Shown in pieces: positions 9,260 to 18,025 of a stretch of DNA of 40,975 nt. The position numbers and the translations under genes are program-made. Position 1 is the first letter of the stretch, and each line of letters opens with the position of its first letter. The DNA is from Pseudomonadota bacterium (GTDB lineage Bacteria > Pseudomonadota > Gammaproteobacteria > Burkholderiales > Burkholderiaceae_C): contig JAEWPH010000277.1 of the NCBI GenBank assembly GCA_023460715.1, positions 1 through 40,975 of the forward strand. The letters run 5' to 3'. Under the pieces are notes generated by a model. The model was not told the DNA's origin and did not search any database. It saw nothing but the letters and a program-made list of their open reading frames with translations.

Positions 9260-10978
9260 ATGGCCACACTCCACAAACGCGCCTATGCCGAAATGTTCGG
9301 CCCCACCGTCGGCGACCGCGTGCGCCTGGCGGACACCGGCCTCATCGCCGAGGTGGAACACGACTACACCCTGCGCGCCGGCGCGTACGGCGAAGAGGTG
9401 AAGTTCGGCGGCGGCAAGACCATCCGCGACGGCATGGCGCAAAGCCAGCGCACCCATGCCGAAGGCGCCATGGACACGGTGCTGACCAACGCCCTCATCA
9501 TCGACCACTGGGGCATCGTCAAGGCCGACATCGGCCTGAAGGGCGGCCGCATCGCCGCCATCGGCAAGGCCGGCAACCCCGACACCCAGCCAGGTGTGGA
9601 CATCGTCATCGGTCCGGGCACCGAGATCATCAGCTGCGAGGGCAACATCGTCACCGCCGGCGGCATCGACAGCCACATCCATTTCATCTGCCCGCAGCAG
9701 ATCGAGGAGGCCCTGGCGTCCGGCATCACCACCATGCTGGGCGGCGGCACCGGCCCGGCCACCGGCACCCTGGCCACCACCTGCACGCCCGGCCCCTGGC
9801 ACATCGAGCGCATGCTGCAGGCGGCCGACGCCTTTCCGATGAACCTCGCCTTTCTGGGCAAGGGCAATGCCAGCCAGCCCCAGGCGCTGCGCGAGCAGAT
9901 CGACGCGGGCGTCGTCGGCCTGAAGCTGCACGAAGACTGGGGCACCACGCCCTCGGCCATCAGCAACTGCCTGGACGTGGCGGACGAGACCGACACCCAG
10001 GTCGCCATCCACTCTGACACGCTGAACGAGAGCGGCTTCGTCGAGAACACCATCGCCGCCGTGGCGGGCCGCAGCATCTGCGCCTTCCACACCGAAGGCG
10101 CCGGTGGCGGCCACGCGCCCGACATCCTGCGCGTGGTGGGCGAGGACAACTTCCTGCCCTCGTCCACCAATCCCACCATGCCGTACACGCACAACACGCT
10201 GGACGAGCATGTGGACATGCTCATGGTGTGCCACCACCTGGACGCGTCCATTGCCGAAGACCTGGCCTTTGCCGAGAGCCGCATCCGCAAGGAAACCATC
10301 GCCGCCGAGGACATCCTGCACGACCTGGGCGCCATCAGCATGATGAGCAGCGACAGCCAGGCCATGGGCCGCGTGGGGGAGGTCATCATCCGCACCTGGC
10401 AGACGGCCGACAAGATGAAGCAGCAGCGCGGCACGCTGGACGGCGACACCGCGCGCAGCGACAACCAGCGCATCAAGCGCTACGTGGCCAAGTACACGAT
10501 CAACCCCGCCATCGCCCACGGGCTGAGCCACGAGGTGGGCAGCATCGAGGTGGGCAAGTGGGCCGACCTGGTGGTCTACAAGCCCGCCTTCTTCGGCGTG
10601 AAGCCGGCCCTCATCGTCAAAGGCGGCAGCATCGCCATGGCGGCTATGGGCGACCCCAACGCCTCGATCCCCACGCCGCAGCCGGTGCACTACCGGCCCA
10701 TGTTCGGCGCGTACGGCGGCGCGCTGGCGCGCAGTTCGCTCACCTTCGTCTCGCAGTCGGCCCTCGCGGCCGGCGTGGGCCAGCGTTACGGCCTGGCGAA
10801 GCCCCTGTCTGCGGTGCAAGGCATCCGCGGCGTGCGCAAGCAGCACATGGTGCACAACGGCTACACGCCCCGCATGGAGGTGGACGCACAGACCTACACC
10901 GTGCGCGCCGATGGCCAGCTGCTGACCTGCGAGCCCGCCACCAGTTTGCCGCTGGCGCAGCGCTACTTCCTCTTCTGA
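9260..10978 (+). CDS. ureC: Urease subunit alpha (catalytic)
   Basis: This 572-residue protein is the full-length catalytic subunit. The nickel ligands and active-site residues are all present: H139 and H141 in SHIHF, the carbamylated lysine K222 in [10 protein letters not shown]251 and H277 ([12 protein letters not shown] region), the flap His in MVCHHLD (about H325) and D365 in [11 protein letters not shown]. It hydrolyses urea in the cytoplasm after nickel insertion by UreDEFG. The gene follows the LysE-type gene and precedes ureE by 58 bases. Nothing in the sequence suggests inactivation. Confidence 0.98.
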   Translation: MATLHKRAYAEMFGPTVGDRVRLADTGLIAEVEHDYTLRAGAYGEEVKFGGGKTIRDGMAQSQRTHAEGAMDTVLTNALIIDHWGIVKADIGLKGGRIAAIGKAGNPDTQPGVDIVIGPGTEIISCEGNIVTAGGIDSHIHFICPQQIEEALASGITTMLGGGTGPATGTLATTCTPGPWHIERMLQAADAFPMNLAFLGKGNASQPQALREQIDAGVVGLKLHEDWGTTPSAISNCLDVADETDTQVAIHSDTLNESGFVENTIAAVAGRSICAFHTEGAGGGHAPDILRVVGEDNFLPSSTNPTMPYTHNTLDEHVDMLMVCHHLDASIAEDLAFAESRIRKETIAAEDILHDLGAISMMSSDSQAMGRVGEVIIRTWQTADKMKQQRGTLDGDTARSDNQRIKRYVAKYTINPAIAHGLSHEVGSIEVGKWADLVVYKPAFFGVKPALIVKGGSIAMAAMGDPNASIPTPQPVHYRPMFGAYGGALARSSLTFVSQSALAAGVGQRYGLAKPLSAVQGIRGVRKQHMVHNGYTPRMEVDAQTYTVRADGQLLTCEPATSLPLAQRYFLF

Positions 10979-11036
10979 CCCTTGCCGCCGGGCGCAGGCC
11001 GGCCCCGCGGACCGCCCAATACGCTCTAATCCTTCG

Positions 11037-11681
11037 ATGCTCCAAGTCTCCAAACTGCTCTCCCAAGGCCAGGGCCTGGCCCCTGTCCTCCTGAAGCGCG
11101 CGGCCACCGTCGAGCTCGACTGGGACGTGCGCCAGAAGAGCCGCTTCGCCGCCACCGACTCCACCGGCCGCGAACTCGCCGTGTTCCTGCCCCGCGGCAC
11201 CGCCGTGCGCGGCGGCGATGTGCTGGTGGCCGAAGATGGCTCCATGGTGCGCGTGGTGGCGGCACCGCAGCCGGTGCTGCGCATCATGCACTGCAGCCAG
11301 CACGGCACGCCCTTCGACCTGACACGCGCGGCCTACCACCTGGGCAACCGCCACGTGCCCATCGAACTCACGCCCGCCTACCTGCAGATCGAGCCCGACC
11401 ATGTGCTGGCCGACATGCTGCGCGCCATGCACCTGACGGTCACCGCACAGCAGGCCCCCTTCGAGCCCGAAGGCGGCGCCTATGCGGCCGGTGGACATGG
11501 GCACGGACACGGACACCACCATGCCCACGCCGGCGACGGCCATGACCACACGCACGACGACGCGCTCGCATCCGCGTCCGGGCAAACACCTGCACAAGCG
11601 CCTTCGCACGGCCACGGCCATGTGCACGGCCCTGGCTGCGGGCACGACCATGGCAGCCATGGGCAGCACCACGCATCCTGA
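11037..11681 (+). CDS. ureE: Urease nickel chaperone UreE with long His-rich tail
   Basis: The 214-residue protein has a normal UreE body (residues 1-150): an N-terminal peptide-binding domain and a metal-binding domain with GNRHVPIEL and the conserved DHVLADML region. The last 60 or so residues are a metal-binding tail with about 19 histidines in two blocks separated by a Ser/Ala/Gln linker, plus one Cys. UreE delivers nickel to the UreDFG complex; tails of this type store several nickel ions. The tail is long for the family. The coding sequence overlaps the probable start of ureF. Confidence 0.96.
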   Translation: MLQVSKLLSQGQGLAPVLLKRAATVELDWDVRQKSRFAATDSTGRELAVFLPRGTAVRGGDVLVAEDGSMVRVVAAPQPVLRIMHCSQHGTPFDLTRAAYHLGNRHVPIELTPAYLQIEPDHVLADMLRAMHLTVTAQQAPFEPEGGAYAAGGHGHGHGHHHAHAGDGHDHTHDDALASASGQTPAQAPSHGHGHVHGPGCGHDHGSHGQHHAS

Positions 11682-12441
11682 GCAGGCTGCGGTGTCGGCC
11701 TTGGCCGGCGCAGCCGGTGCACAGCCTGCACCCGAGCCCTCGCCCACCACCACGCTCCCGGCGGCCAGCCTGCTGCAGCTGATCTGGCTCGCCTCCCCGG
11801 CCCTGCCCGTGGGCGGCTTCTCGTATTCGGAGGGGCTGGAGATCGCCATCGAAGCCGCCGGCGTCCAGACCGAGGCCGCCACCGCCGCATGGCTGCTGGA
11901 GCAGCTGCGCCTGACCCAGGTGCGCGGCGAAATGGCCGTGGTGCATGCCGCGGTCCAGGCCTGGCGCGCGGCCGACCATGCGCGCGTGCGCAGCCTGAAC
12001 GACTGGGTGCTGCAGACGCGTGAGACCAGCGAGCTGCGCCTGCAGACCGAACAGATGGGCCGTTCGCTCGGCGACTGGCTGCGCAACCAGCATGCCGATG
12101 CACCGCACACCCTGAACGACATCGCCGTGCTGGCGGCCCTGCCACCCACCTACCCCGTCGCCTTCGCCCTCGCTGCCGCCACCACGCAGGCGCGGCCCGA
12201 GGACGTGCTGCTGGCCTACACCTTCGGCTGGGCCGAGAACATGGTGCAGGCCGCCATCAAGTCCGTGCCGCTCGGCCAGAACGCCGGCCAGCGCATCCTG
12301 GCGCAGCTCGCCGCTGCCATTCCACAGGCCGTCGCGCAAGCGCTGCAGGTGGGCGACGAAGATCGCCAGGCCTTCTCGCCCATGCTGGCTATCCTCTCGG
12401 CCCGGCACGAAACGCAATACTCCCGCCTCTTCCGCTCCTGA
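11659..12441 (+). CDS. ureF: Urease accessory protein UreF
   Basis: The conserved UreF region begins at [20 protein letters not shown] and runs to the C-terminal [12 protein letters not shown], a typical ending. UreF forms a complex with UreD and UreG and gates GTPase action during nickel insertion. The frame is open upstream to 11482, but those codons overlap the His tail of ureE and give a Thr-rich sequence unlike any UreF. Possible starts are ATG 11659, ATG 11650 and GTG 11692; I chose 11659, which overlaps ureE by 23 bases. ureG follows after five bases. Confidence 0.93.
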   Translation: MGSTTHPEQAAVSALAGAAGAQPAPEPSPTTTLPAASLLQLIWLASPALPVGGFSYSEGLEIAIEAAGVQTEAATAAWLLEQLRLTQVRGEMAVVHAAVQAWRAADHARVRSLNDWVLQTRETSELRLQTEQMGRSLGDWLRNQHADAPHTLNDIAVLAALPPTYPVAFALAAATTQARPEDVLLAYTFGWAENMVQAAIKSVPLGQNAGQRILAQLAAAIPQAVAQALQVGDEDRQAFSPMLAILSARHETQYSRLFRS

Positions 12442-12446
12442 CCGCC

Positions 12447-13109
12447 ATGACGACCACCACCGCCTCTTCGCTGCACCACATCCCCCACCGCACCAAGCCG
12501 CTGCCGCCGCTGCGTGTCGGCATCGGCGGCCCCGTGGGCTCCGGCAAGACCACGCTGCTGGAAATGCTCTGCAAGGCCATGCGCGACAAGCATGACCTGA
12601 TCGCCATCACCAACGACATCTACACCAAGGAAGACCAGCGCCTGCTGACCGTCAGCGGCGCTCTGCCCGCGGAACGCATCATGGGCGTGGAGACCGGCGG
12701 CTGCCCCCACACGGCCATCCGCGAGGACTGCTCCATCAACCTGGAAGCCATCGACCGCATGCTGGCGCAGTACCCGGACGCGGACGTGGTCTTCGTCGAG
12801 AGCGGCGGCGACAACTTGGCCGCCACCTTCAGCCCCGAACTGAGCGACCTGACGATCTACGTGATCGACGTGGCCGCCGGCGAGAAGATTCCTCGCAAGG
12901 GCGGCCCGGGCATCACCAAGAGCGACCTGTTCGTCATCAACAAGACCGACCTGGCGCCCCACGTGGGCGCCAACCTGGAGGTGATGGAGGCCGACACCCG
13001 CCGCATGCGCGGCCCCAAGCCCTTCGTGATGACCAATCTCAAGTCACTGCAGGGCCTGGACGACGTCATCGCCTTCATCGAGAAGAAGGGCTTGTTGACC
13101 ACCGCCTGA
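12447..13109 (+). CDS. ureG: Urease accessory GTPase UreG
   Basis: This 220-residue SIMIBI-class GTPase has the P-loop [10 protein letters not shown] (K34), the nickel-binding Cys-Pro-His motif in [11 protein letters not shown] (C86, H88), [11 protein letters not shown] and the base-recognition [13 protein letters not shown]. It powers nickel transfer to apo-urease and dimerises around one nickel ion. Length and motifs are standard. It is the last gene of the urease operon; no clear terminator is seen before the tRNA gene 83 bases downstream. Confidence 0.98.
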   Translation: MTTTTASSLHHIPHRTKPLPPLRVGIGGPVGSGKTTLLEMLCKAMRDKHDLIAITNDIYTKEDQRLLTVSGALPAERIMGVETGGCPHTAIREDCSINLEAIDRMLAQYPDADVVFVESGGDNLAATFSPELSDLTIYVIDVAAGEKIPRKGGPGITKSDLFVINKTDLAPHVGANLEVMEADTRRMRGPKPFVMTNLKSLQGLDDVIAFIEKKGLLTTA

Positions 13110-13171
13110 ACGATGCACGGCTGCTTGACAACGTGTTTACGTTCTCAGGGCGCAAGCCTGCGAGCGGCAGC

Positions 13172-13177
13172 TAGAAT
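13172..13177 (+). promoter_or_regulatory. Candidate -10 element for tRNA-Ser
   Basis: The hexamer TAGAAT lies 15 bases before the mature tRNA 5' end, a fitting distance for a tRNA promoter. A TTGACA at 13125-13130 is too far away to pair with it, and no good -35 sequence is seen at the usual spacing. The call rests on position and the hexamer alone. Confidence 0.4.
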
Positions 13178-13192
13178 ACGCGTCCGTTCGAA

Positions 13193-13280
13193 GGAGACTT
13201 GGGTGAGCGGTTTAAACCAGCAGTCTTGAAAACTGCCGACGGGCAACCGTCCGTGAGTTCGAATCTCACAGTCTCCGCCA
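13193..13280 (+). tRNA. tRNA-Ser (anticodon TGA)
   Basis: The 88-base sequence folds as a class II tRNA. The acceptor stem pairs GGAGACT with AGTCTCC, followed by the discriminator base and an encoded CCA. The anticodon arm is GCAGT-CTTGAAA-ACTGC with anticodon TGA. There is a long variable arm (GACGGGCAACCGTC region) and a T arm containing GTTCGAATC, all typical of serine tRNAs. The 3' half of tRNA genes is a common target of integrases, and accessory genes begin directly downstream. Confidence 0.95.
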
Positions 13281-13349
13281 GAGGGCTAATTAAATCAACG
13301 ACTTACGATCACAAATTTGATTAAGCCCACATAAAAGCCCACATAAAAC

Positions 13350-13384
13350 AAAGCCACCATCGCTATGCGTTGGTGGCTTTTACT
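13350..13384 (+). terminator. Probable terminator after tRNA-Ser
   Basis: AAAGCCACCA and TGGTGGCTTT form a perfect 10-bp stem with an 11-base loop, followed by a short T-containing run (TTACTTT). The T-run is weak, but the stem and its location 70 bases after the tRNA fit a terminator. Confidence 0.6.
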
Positions 13385-13502
13385 TTGGCCGAGGGTCGGG
13401 TCGCGAGCTTTCATCGGGGCTCTTCCACATGGCTTCCGGCTTCGTTGGACGACAGGTGCAGCGATTGCCGTCGATCGCTGAAAAAGCTCCGACGGCAGCT
13501 AT

Positions 13503-13523
13503 GGGGCCAGAAGCGGACGCCTG
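13503..13523 (+). repeat. Short dispersed repeat, copy 1
   Basis: The core GGGGCCAGAAGCGGACGCC is found here and again at 20086, in the same orientation and exact over 21 bases; a diverged copy starts at 13901. Both downstream sequences also contain CTTCAGG at similar distances. An overlapping 65-codon open frame (13370-13567) is not convincing as a gene. The stretch 13385-13620 otherwise shows nothing I recognise. Confidence 0.6.
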
Positions 13524-13633
13524 TTCAGAAGCAGACCTTCAGGTGGCCATTCATGGCTATCGGATAAGCTCGGTGGGCCAACTTCCCATGTAGTTGCTGT
13601 TTCTCTAACCACGGACCATCTGGAGAGAACTGT

Positions 13634-13873
13634 ATGAGCTTCGAAGTGAAACTGATGATCGTCACGGCTATAGGTGTCCTCGTGGGCAACATCGCAAGCG
13701 CTTGGAAGGGCCGCAGCTCGGTCCTTTGGGGCGTTATGACGGTATGCGTTGGTGCGCTTTACACGCCTCTAGTTTTTTCGATGCTGCTGGTCATCGCATG
13801 CGCGTCAAAGGTGAAGGCGGCTGAGCCGGCGGCCGCCCCTACTGACAACGCCACGGAAACACCACAGGCGTAG
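13634..13873 (+). CDS. Small membrane protein of unknown function
   Basis: This 79-residue protein has two likely membrane helices (about residues 6-24 and 30-58) and an Ala/Pro/Thr-rich hydrophilic tail. A GGAGAG ribosome site lies 6 bases before the ATG. I do not recognise a family. It is isolated between the tRNA end and the catabolic cluster, in DNA of lower GC than the urease operon, and its codon pattern is reasonable but not decisive. Confidence 0.5.
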   Translation: MSFEVKLMIVTAIGVLVGNIASAWKGRSSVLWGVMTVCVGALYTPLVFSMLLVIACASKVKAAEPAAAPTDNATETPQA

Positions 13874-13900
13874 TTTCCGACGGGGAAACATTTCTGCTTT

Positions 13901-13921
13901 GGGGCCAGAAGCCGCCGCTCG
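13901..13921 (+). repeat. Short dispersed repeat, diverged copy
   Basis: GGGGCCAGAAGCCGCCGCTCG resembles the copies at 13503 and 20086 over its first 12 bases and in part after that. It sits just beyond the stop codon of the last gene of the leftward catabolic cluster. Confidence 0.45.
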
Positions 13922-13967
13922 TTCAAGGAAGGATTGAGTGACCAGAAGCGTGCGGCGACTACAAGCC

Positions 13968-14807
13968 TTAGTCGAATGCAGGTACTGGTCGAGGAGCTTT
14001 TCCTCCGAAACTTGGGATGAACTGACGGGGAATCGGGCCCTTGATTCGGACGCCTTCCTGCATCTGTTCCCACGCGTGAGCAAGAATTCCCACCGAGCGG
14101 GATAAGCAGAAAAAGCCACGAGCCAGGGGGGCAGGAAAGCCAAGCTCTGCATAGATGACGGCGGTCGCACCATCAATGTTCATGGGGATGGGTTTTCCCT
14201 TCTTGGTTGTCAGTGCAGCCTCGACACGTCTCGCAATACCTGCGAATCGACCGCTGACTTCTCCTCGCTGCGCAGCTTCATCCACAAGCGCTAGCAGCGG
14301 CGCACTGCGGGGGTCAACTGGATGAAACCGGTGCCCGAACCCCGAGATGACCTTGCCATACTTGACAACGAAGGCGTCAAGTCCGGCAGACACTGCTTCA
14401 GTATCGTCAGTGCCGGCATCGATGCGAGCCGCGATGTCCTGGAACAGTTCGACAGCTTGTTCCCCCGCACCGCCGTGGACGTCGCCCAGAACATTGACGG
14501 CAGAGGCCATGGCATTGTTCAGGCCGACGCCGCAGGTTGCCGCCATGCGTGCGATGGCAATGCTCGGGGCCTGAGGCCCGTGGTCCACGCCGGCCATGAG
14601 TGCAGCTTCAAGTAACTGGCCTTGGGCTCGGCTCGGAAGTTCTCCGCGTGTCATGAGCCAAATCATCTGCGCCAAACCCACGCGCTGACTGATGAGGTCT
14701 TGGATTGGGTAGCCGCTGTACCTGATGACTCCGGGCTTCATTTCGATGATGCTGGTCTTCCACCAGTCTTCAGTCACCTTGCGGGGGTCTTGTGTCGTCT
14801 CGCTCAT
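13968..14807 (-). CDS. Citryl-CoA lyase-like enzyme (citrate synthase superfamily)
   Basis: This 279-residue protein is a short citrate-synthase fold enzyme. The three catalytic positions of the superfamily are present: H111 in GDVHGGAGE, H159 in GFGHRFHPVDPR and D212 in MNIDGATAV. It lacks the N-terminal and small-domain length of true citrate synthase, as expected for stand-alone citryl-CoA lyases, which split a citryl-type CoA ester into acetyl-CoA and a 2-oxoacid. The start overlaps the CoA-transferase stop by four bases, so the two are translationally coupled. The substrate is probably a CoA thioester made by that transferase; which one is not visible from sequence. Confidence 0.85.
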   Translation of the reverse strand: MSETTQDPRKVTEDWWKTSIIEMKPGVIRYSGYPIQDLISQRVGLAQMIWLMTRGELPSRAQGQLLEAALMAGVDHGPQAPSIAIARMAATCGVGLNNAMASAVNVLGDVHGGAGEQAVELFQDIAARIDAGTDDTEAVSAGLDAFVVKYGKVISGFGHRFHPVDPRSAPLLALVDEAAQRGEVSGRFAGIARRVEAALTTKKGKPIPMNIDGATAVIYAELGFPAPLARGFFCLSRSVGILAHAWEQMQEGVRIKGPIPRQFIPSFGGKAPRPVPAFD

Positions 14808-16003
14808 ACGGCTTTTTCCTCTTTCAACGTTTGGACCTCAGCTTCAGTGAAACCAAGGTCGAGCAGGATTTCATCGGAATGCTGGCCTAGCGTTGGTGGC
14901 GGTGTTTCCACGCTCGGAGCTTGGCCGTTGACCTTGAAGCCCGTGCGGACCAGCCTGATGTCGCGACCAACGCCAGGTGCGTTCCTGAATTCGCCCACAA
15001 GACCACGGCTGGCCACCTGAGGAATCTCAAGCGCTTGTGGTACGGTGTACACAGGACCCGCAGGAACGCCTGCTTCGTGGAGCAATGCCCACCACTCATC
15101 GGTAGTCTTGCTGGCCATCGCTTGCTCAAGCTCTGCTTTCAGTTCTGCCCGATGCTGAAGGCGCCCCTGTCTCTCAGTAAATCGTGCGTCGGCGACCAGC
15201 TCTGGACGTCCCACGACTTGGCACACCGTTTCGAACTGTTCCTGCTTGTTGGCCGCGATGTTGAGCAACCCGTCTCCAGTGCGGAACGTACCGGATGGGC
15301 TGGCTGTGACGTTGTCGTTCCCCATCGGCCTCGGTTCCCGACCTGCAACCAAGTGGTTGGAAACTGCCCAACCCATTGTGGACATGACGGCTTCGAGCAT
15401 CGATACATCGATGAAAGTGCCGACTTTGCGGTCGCGTTCGGCCAGTGCAGCGGCGACAGCAAAGGCGGCGGTGATTCCACCGATGGTGTCGGCCATGGGA
15501 TAGCCCACGCGATAGGGGGCATTCTCCGGCGCCCCGGTAATGCTCATCACACCGGACATGCCTTGGATGATTTGGTCATACGCAGGCAGTTCGCGCAACG
15601 GGCCGTCTTGCCCGAATCCGGAGATGGCGCAGTAGATGAGCTTGGGGTTCTCTGCCAACAGATCCTCATATCCGAGGCCGAGGCGCTGCATCACACCTGG
15701 ACGGAAGTTCTCGACGACGACGTCGGCCGTGCGGACCAGGCGGCGGAACACATCCTTGCCGGCAGGGTGCTTCAGGTCGACAGTGATGGAGCGCTTGCCA
15801 GGGTTTTGTGCGAGAAAGGAGACCCCCATGAACGTCTTGTTCAACTCGGCATCAGCGCCCAACTGCCTTGCGAGGTCCCCGCCATTGCGGGCTTCGACCT
15901 TGATGACGTCGGCTCCAAGGTGAGCGAGCTGATGACATGCAAATGGTCCGGCCAGGACGTTGGTAAGGTCCAAGACCCGGATACCGCGCAAAGCGTTGGA
16001 CAT
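14804..16003 (-). CDS. Family III CoA-transferase (CaiB/BaiF type)
   Basis: The 399-residue protein begins with the family signature LRGIRVLDLTNVLAGPFACHQLAHLGADVIKVE and carries the catalytic Asp in YPMADTIGG (D172). Such enzymes move CoA from a donor such as succinyl-CoA onto a carboxylic acid through an Asp-acyl intermediate. In this cluster it should activate a di- or tricarboxylate for cleavage by the downstream lyase. The family signature spans residues 5-37. The gene follows a Bug-type binding protein gene by 13 bases, in one operon. Confidence 0.92.
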   Translation of the reverse strand: MSNALRGIRVLDLTNVLAGPFACHQLAHLGADVIKVEARNGGDLARQLGADAELNKTFMGVSFLAQNPGKRSITVDLKHPAGKDVFRRLVRTADVVVENFRPGVMQRLGLGYEDLLAENPKLIYCAISGFGQDGPLRELPAYDQIIQGMSGVMSITGAPENAPYRVGYPMADTIGGITAAFAVAAALAERDRKVGTFIDVSMLEAVMSTMGWAVSNHLVAGREPRPMGNDNVTASPSGTFRTGDGLLNIAANKQEQFETVCQVVGRPELVADARFTERQGRLQHRAELKAELEQAMASKTTDEWWALLHEAGVPAGPVYTVPQALEIPQVASRGLVGEFRNAPGVGRDIRLVRTGFKVNGQAPSVETPPPTLGQHSDEILLDLGFTEAEVQTLKEEKAV

Positions 16004-16016
16004 GTGTTGAAACTCC

Positions 16017-16982
16017 TTAGTCTGGCTTAATGCCTGATTGCTTGATGACAGCGGACCAGCGCTGGATTTCCGAGTTGACGAACTGGGAAGCCTGCGCCGG
16101 TGTGTTGGCGACGATGGTCAGGCCCATCTCGGCAATCTTCTTCTTAGCCTCCGGCTGGGCCAATGCCGCATTGATGTCTTTGCTGAGCTTCTGCACGACA
16201 GGGGCAGGCGTACCTGCCGGAGCGCCGATGCCCACCCAGTAATCGATGTCCATCTTCGGGATGCCTGCCTCCTTGGCCGATGGCGTGTCAGGCAGCAGAG
16301 CATTGCGCTCAGCACCAGTCACCATCAGCGCCTTTAGCTTGCCGCTCTTGATGTGAGGCAGAGCTGTAGGCACGGAGGTGATGAGTGCCTGCACTTGGTT
16401 GCTCATCAGGTCGGTCAGGACGGCACCGGCGCCCTTGTAAGGCACGTGCATGATGTCGATTCCAGCAGTGCTCTTCAGCAACTCACCAGCAAGATGCGTG
16501 TTGGTTCCGTTGCCGCCAGAGCCGTAATTAAGCTTGCCCGGTTGTGCCTTGGCCAAGGCAATGAACTCCTGTACGTTGTTGGCAGGAACCGCTGGATTGA
16601 CCACCAGAACGTGGGGGACCTTCACTGCCGTCACTACCTGGGTAAAGGCCTTCTGCGGATCGAAGGGAAGGTTTGGCAGAAGCCCGGCAGCGATGGCATA
16701 GGACAGCTCGACGGTCAGCAGTGTGTTGCCGTCAGGAGCGGATCGTGCGGCGGCGCTCCAGCCGACTACACCGCCACCGCCGGTGCGGTTGTCCACGACC
16801 ATGGGTGTGCCGCTGGTCTGGGCTGCGAACTGTGCGATGACGCGCGTCGCTAAGTCTGCACTGCCTCCGGGTGAATAGGGCACGATGATGGTGACGGGGC
16901 GGCCTTGTGCCATAGCGGAGCCAGCGGCAATGCAAGCGGAAGCTGCGATGACAAGGGAACGGCGGGAGATGAGAGATGTCAT
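16017..16982 (-). CDS. Bug-family tripartite tricarboxylate binding protein
   Basis: The 321-residue protein has a twin-arginine-like or Sec signal peptide (RRSLVIAASACIAAGSAMA) and the Bug/TctC fold signatures VTIIVPYSPGGSADLATRV, MHVPYKGAGAVLTDL and GIGAPAGTPAPVVQKL. These periplasmic proteins bind carboxylates, amino acids or other small anions, and may feed a TctAB transporter or a sensor. No TctA or TctB gene is in the window. It lies between the CoA-transferase and a second Bug gene in a leftward operon, so its ligand is probably the substrate of this pathway. Confidence 0.92.
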   Translation of the reverse strand: MTSLISRRSLVIAASACIAAGSAMAQGRPVTIIVPYSPGGSADLATRVIAQFAAQTSGTPMVVDNRTGGGGVVGWSAAARSAPDGNTLLTVELSYAIAAGLLPNLPFDPQKAFTQVVTAVKVPHVLVVNPAVPANNVQEFIALAKAQPGKLNYGSGGNGTNTHLAGELLKSTAGIDIMHVPYKGAGAVLTDLMSNQVQALITSVPTALPHIKSGKLKALMVTGAERNALLPDTPSAKEAGIPKMDIDYWVGIGAPAGTPAPVVQKLSKDINAALAQPEAKKKIAEMGLTIVANTPAQASQFVNSEIQRWSAVIKQSGIKPD

Positions 16983-17008
16983 GATGTCTCCAGGCTTCTG
17001 CTCGTTGG

Positions 17009-17983
17009 TCAGTCGACTTTGGCGCCGGATGCGCGGACAGCATTACCCCAGCGGGCATGCTCGGTCGTCATGAAGGCAGCAAGTTCGGCAGGAGTGCCGC
17101 CGCGGGCCAAGCTGCCTTCGTCTTTGAGTCGCTTCGCCACTTCGGGGCGTGCAAGTGCCTTGTTCATTGCCTGGTTGACCTTCGCCACCACGTCTGCGGG
17201 TGTTCCTGCTGGGGCGACGATGGCCTTCCAGTCTTCGGCGACAAAGCCAGGGAATCCGGATTCGGCGACCGTCGGGACGTCCGACAGCACGTCAATGCGC
17301 TTGGCGGAGGTGACTGCAATAGCGCGCAACTTGCCTGCCTTGATCATGGGCAGGATGGTCGGAGGAGTTGCGAAGTAGATGTCGGTCTGGCCACCAACCA
17401 AGTCGTTCGCTGCTGGTCCTGCTCCCTTGTAAGGCACGTGCATCACTTGAATGCCTGCGAGCTTGGCGAACATTTCCCCCGCGACATGACCGACGGTGCC
17501 CGTGCCAGCAGATGCCATGGAGAGTTGCTTTGCTTGCGCTGCCGTTTTCAGCTCCGCCATTGTTTTGATGGGCGACTCGGCACGAACGACCAGCACCACT
17601 GGCTGTGAGGCAAGGAGCACGACGGGCGTGAAATCCTTGAGAGGGTCGAAAGGCATTTTGGCGTACAGCGCCGGATTGATGGCGAGATTCGCGGTCTGGC
17701 CCGAGCCCAGAGTAAGACCATCCGCCTTCGCCTTGGCCACGGCGTCCAAGCCGATGTTGCCGCCGGCGCCCGGCTTGTTCTCAACGACGAAAACCCACTT
17801 GTCTTTGATGGTCACCTCATTGGTAATAAGCCGTGTGAGAACGTCGGTACCACCCGATGGTGGGAAGGGCACGACGACCTTGATGGGCTGTGAGGGGTAG
17901 TTGCTTTGGGCATGAGCGGCGCTCAGAAGCACTGCTCCGATGAAGCACACGGCGAGATGTTGTGCGAGTCGTTTTACCTTCAT
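17009..17983 (-). CDS. Second Bug-family binding protein
   Basis: This 324-residue protein has a Sec signal peptide (MKVKRL start, cleavage near AHAQS). Bug signatures include IKVVVPFPPSGGTDVLTRL, MHVPYKGAGPAANDL and IVAPAGTPADVV. The start at 17983 is preferred over 18007 because AGGAGACAACC precedes it as a ribosome site. It is a paralogue of the neighbouring Bug protein but clearly diverged, so the two may bind different ligands, for example substrate and its lactone or precursor. Operon member, 26 bases upstream of the next gene. Confidence 0.92.
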   Translation of the reverse strand: MKVKRLAQHLAVCFIGAVLLSAAHAQSNYPSQPIKVVVPFPPSGGTDVLTRLITNEVTIKDKWVFVVENKPGAGGNIGLDAVAKAKADGLTLGSGQTANLAINPALYAKMPFDPLKDFTPVVLLASQPVVLVVRAESPIKTMAELKTAAQAKQLSMASAGTGTVGHVAGEMFAKLAGIQVMHVPYKGAGPAANDLVGGQTDIYFATPPTILPMIKAGKLRAIAVTSAKRIDVLSDVPTVAESGFPGFVAEDWKAIVAPAGTPADVVAKVNQAMNKALARPEVAKRLKDEGSLARGGTPAELAAFMTTEHARWGNAVRASGAKVD

Positions 17984-18025
17984 GGTTGTCTCCTTTATGA
18001 AATGCACAGTTGAGGATTCGAGCGC

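Noticed and set aside
8471..11308. A 945-codon open frame on the minus strand opposite ureC and its neighbours
   Set aside because: UreC, UreE and the LysE-type protein on the plus strand have full sets of motifs. The antisense product is low-complexity.
11482..11658. An extended N-terminus of UreF
   Set aside because: The codons lie over the UreE His tail and give a Thr-rich sequence absent from the UreF family.
10740..12149. A 469-codon minus-strand frame across ureE and ureF
   Set aside because: It runs antisense to well-conserved urease accessory genes and has no family features.
13125..13130. TTGACA as the -35 box of the tRNA promoter
   Set aside because: It is 41 bases from the TAGAAT hexamer, far beyond normal spacing.
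13370..13567. A 65-codon open frame after the tRNA
   Set aside because: It begins inside the terminator hairpin, has no ribosome site and contains the short dispersed repeat.
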